From Collinsella sp. (lineage in GTDB: Bacteria > Actinomycetota > Coriobacteriia > Coriobacteriales > Coriobacteriaceae), in assembly GCA_022713905.1 (NCBI GenBank), contig JAIHTM010000133.1, positions 1 to 7,162 on the forward strand: a DNA stretch of 7,162 nt. Reading direction: 5' to 3'. Positions 5,410 through 7,162 of the stretch are shown piece by piece (within the stretch, counting starts at the first letter, position 1; the number at the start of each line of letters is the position of its first letter). A program made the translations under genes and the position numbers. Under the pieces are notes generated by a model that was given only the letters and a program-made list of their open reading frames with translations, did no database searches and was not told the DNA's origin.

Positions 5410-7131
5410 TTAACCTCCAATCATGCTTCTGAAATCGTCCATCATGTCTTTTAAGATCACGAATGCATCGCATTCCGCCGCCCAGGCGTCGATGCGGTTG
5501 CGCGGGTCTTGGTTCTTTTTGTCGGGCGCGATGTTTCCGTTCGCGTCGCTGCGCACCGCGACGTTCGAGCGGCACCACTCGGCAATCGGGTTGCTGTTGT
5601 CAACTACGCGGTTCTCCTTGTACAGGGCGCGTAGCTCCTTCATCGGCATCGAGAGCGTTTGAGCGCCTTGGATGACCTTCTTGAAGTTATCGGCTCCGAA
5701 ATAACCTTCGTAGGCTTCCACCGTCGGCACGTCGCGCATGTGCCACGGGTCGTAGCCGCACGCAACGGCATAAATGCCGTATTTCTCGCGCACCTCGTCC
5801 ACCCAATCGAGCACGAGCCGCTTGTCGATGATTGGCGTCGGAGACGTTCGTAGCAGCCCGCGCGCGATCCACGCGTCGTAAGGCACGCCGTCGCGACCGC
5901 CGCGCCGTCCTTCCGTTTCCGCCTGCTCCAAGGCGCGAAGCGGAATCCACGCCATGTGCATCGCATATATGCGCTCGTCGTTCGGGCGCATCATCAGCAA
6001 GCATGCGGCGGTGAGGTCGGTGGTGTCTGACGCGTCAACGCCGAGCACCGCATAAGAAAAAGACCCGTCGGACGGGTCGAAAGTGTCATCGTTATGAATC
6101 TCAGCCCACGTAAGCCACGCTTGGCTTTGGTTTTCGATGAGGTTGAAGTCCTTGACCAGAAGTGTCGGCAGAAATGTCGGGTCGTCTTTGGCCTTTGAGA
6201 CGTTTTGGCGCAAGCCCTCAAGGCTTTTGATGGTGCCAAGGCCAGGGTTCGCCTTGATCCACGCCGATTCCTCTTGCCACTCATCGCGCTCATCAAGCTC
6301 GAAGATGAACGCTATGAAGTGCTCGGCCTTCTCGCCTGTCGCCTTACCGTCGAGCCATTTGGTGGCGTATTCGTATTGGGCGTCGAAGATGCCGTTCCGA
6401 ACGAAACCGTTGGTCGTGATTTCCAGAACCAGCGGTTGGCGGCGAGCGGACGTGCCCTGAATGGTTAGGTCGTACAGATCACGGTTCTTCATTGCCGCGA
6501 GCTCGTCGACGATGGCACCTGAGATGTCAAGGCCGTCGAGATGGTTCGTGTTGGCGGAAAGCGCCTTGATTGAACCCATGTTGAGGTCGCAGTAGAGGTC
6601 ACTCACGCGCTTGCGAACGTGCCGCCCAAGAGCGGGCGACGTGAGAACCATGCGCCAGGCGTTGTTGAAGCCCTTCGCCGCCTGGTCGTGAGCCGTGGCG
6701 ACGTTGTAGACCTCGGGCGCACCCTCATCGTCGTTGATAAGCAAGTCAAGCTCTATGGCGGAAGCAAGCGCGGTCTTGCCGTTCTTGCGCCCCATAATCC
6801 AGAGCACTTCGCGATACTGCCGTTTTCCCTCAACGTCCACGAAGCCGAAAACGACGGATAGGATGGCTCGCTGAAAAAGCTCAAGCTCGAACGGCTGGCC
6901 GAGCTTGCCAGATGGAAGTCGGCAGAAGCGCTCGATGAAGCTCACGTGTTTCTGCGCGTATTCCTCGCGATAGTGGTATGGATACAGCGGGTCGTCGTTG
7001 TCCAAGTCTCGAAGGACGATGGCCGCGACCTGCTGCATCTTCGCGCACGCGGTTATCGTGCCGTCGAGGACGCCGCCGAAGTACTCGCGTATCGCCTTTT
7101 CGCACGAGCCAGCGGCCTTCTTCCTAGCCAC
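5410..7131 (-). CDS. terL: Terminase large subunit (Terminase_1 / HK97-type)
   Basis: A 573-residue packaging motor with an N-terminal ATPase and a C-terminal RNase H-like nuclease. It translocates DNA into the prohead through the portal and cuts genome-length units. Walker A is 'GRKNGKT' at 114-120, the variant P-loop typical of terminases. Walker B is 'GAIVDE' (205-210, with D209 and E210), and the coupling motif is 'LEITTNG' (236-242). In the nuclease half, three acidic positions fit the metal site: D366 in 'GVDASDTTDLTA', D461 in 'CGYDPWH' and D548 in 'NRIDAWAA'. Length is normal for the family and all motifs are intact, so the protein should be active. GTG 7131 is the start: an in-frame TGA at 7147-7149 blocks any upstream start, GAGG lies four bases before it, and it overlaps the stop of the preceding gene by eight bases. 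It ends two bases before the portal GTG. Confidence 0.96.
   Translation of the reverse strand: MARKKAAGSCEKAIREYFGGVLDGTITACAKMQQVAAIVLRDLDNDDPLYPYHYREEYAQKHVSFIERFCRLPSGKLGQPFELELFQRAILSVVFGFVDVEGKRQYREVLWIMGRKNGKTALASAIELDLLINDDEGAPEVYNVATAHDQAAKGFNNAWRMVLTSPALGRHVRKRVSDLYCDLNMGSIKALSANTNHLDGLDISGAIVDELAAMKNRDLYDLTIQGTSARRQPLVLEITTNGFVRNGIFDAQYEYATKWLDGKATGEKAEHFIAFIFELDERDEWQEESAWIKANPGLGTIKSLEGLRQNVSKAKDDPTFLPTLLVKDFNLIENQSQAWLTWAEIHNDDTFDPSDGSFSYAVLGVDASDTTDLTAACLLMMRPNDERIYAMHMAWIPLRALEQAETEGRRGGRDGVPYDAWIARGLLRTSPTPIIDKRLVLDWVDEVREKYGIYAVACGYDPWHMRDVPTVEAYEGYFGADNFKKVIQGAQTLSMPMKELRALYKENRVVDNSNPIAEWCRSNVAVRSDANGNIAPDKKNQDPRNRIDAWAAECDAFVILKDMMDDFRSMIGG
5414..5418 (-). promoter_or_regulatory. 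Ribosome binding site of the portal gene
   Basis: GGAGG lies six bases before GTG 5407. The motif is built from the last two glycine codons of the terminase (GGA GGT), directly before its TAA stop. It sets the portal start and argues against the 57-codon longer frame. Confidence 0.75.
6054..6078 (-). terminator. Terminator-shaped hairpin inside the large terminase gene
   Basis: On the coding strand an exact inverted repeat, GACCCGTC-C-GACGGGTC, can fold into a seven-pair GC-rich stem with a three-base loop. It is followed at once by TTTTTCTT. This is the layout of an intrinsic terminator in the sense direction. It encodes the residues around PSDGSFSY (353-360), in the linker between the ATPase and nuclease domains. 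Translating ribosomes would normally prevent it from forming, and a fully active terminator here would silence all downstream head and tail genes. It may therefore be chance, or act only when translation fails. The structure is seen directly; function is speculative. Confidence 0.25.
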
Positions 7132-7162
7132 CGAACCTCGTCTCGTTCAGGTAGTCCATGAG
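7124..7162 (-). CDS. 3' end of an upstream gene, probably terminase small subunit
   Basis: Only the last 12 codons are in the window, ending LMDYLNETRFGG and TAG at 7124-7126. The stop overlaps the GTG start of the large terminase by eight bases, the same kind of tight junction seen elsewhere in this operon, which supports a real translated frame. Small terminase subunits (often P27 family) nearly always precede this type of large subunit and recognise the packaging site on the DNA. The assignment rests on position only, because 12 residues are too few to identify a family. Confidence 0.45.
   Translation of the reverse strand, partial: LMDYLNETRFGG

Noticed and set aside
5408..5578. A 57-codon N-terminal extension of the portal frame
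   Set aside because: It lies wholly within the terminase 3' end, reads as Arg-rich low-complexity sequence, and the GGAGG site fits GTG 5407.

Overview
The window is part of a tailed-phage (siphovirus-type) genome or prophage. It holds the head and head-to-tail structural module, and every gene is on the minus strand. Reading from the high-coordinate end down, which is the direction of transcription, the order is: end of the probable small terminase, large terminase, HK97-type portal, prohead serine protease, HK97-fold major capsid protein, gp6-like head-tail connector, head closure protein, HK97 gp10-like neck/tail-completion protein, tail terminator-like protein, phi13-family major tail tube protein, and the start of a tail assembly chaperone cut by the window edge.

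The genes form one tightly packed transcription unit. Junctions are 4 to 23 nt overlaps or gaps of at most 14 nt. No intergenic space is large enough for a promoter or an ordinary terminator. Shine-Dalgarno sites (GGAGG, AGGAGG, GAAGGA, AGGGGG) lie in the end of the preceding gene or in the short gap. GTG start codons are common: large terminase, portal, gp10-like and terminator genes. In several cases the longest open frame overshoots the real start. I moved the starts of the portal, protease, connector, terminator and major tail genes to the codon that has a ribosome binding site.

The proteins make up one assembly pathway. The terminase cuts DNA and pumps it through the portal. The capsid protein assembles with its own N-terminal scaffold-like segment, which the protease presumably removes. 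The connector, closure, gp10-like and terminator proteins build the neck. The major tail protein polymerises into the tube with help from the chaperone. No sheath gene is seen in the part of the tail module that is visible, and the tube protein belongs to a family of siphovirus tails.

The DNA is fairly GC-rich, with strong Shine-Dalgarno sites. The protein families are those common in phages of Gram-positive bacteria (Firmicutes and Actinobacteria). A moderately GC-rich Gram-positive gut host such as a coriobacterium would fit, but that is inference. I found no defence, CRISPR, RNA-gene or mobile-element cargo. The one non-coding signal worth a look is a terminator-shaped hairpin inside the large terminase gene. 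Overall this is an ordinary structural module, and I found no convincing undescribed system.
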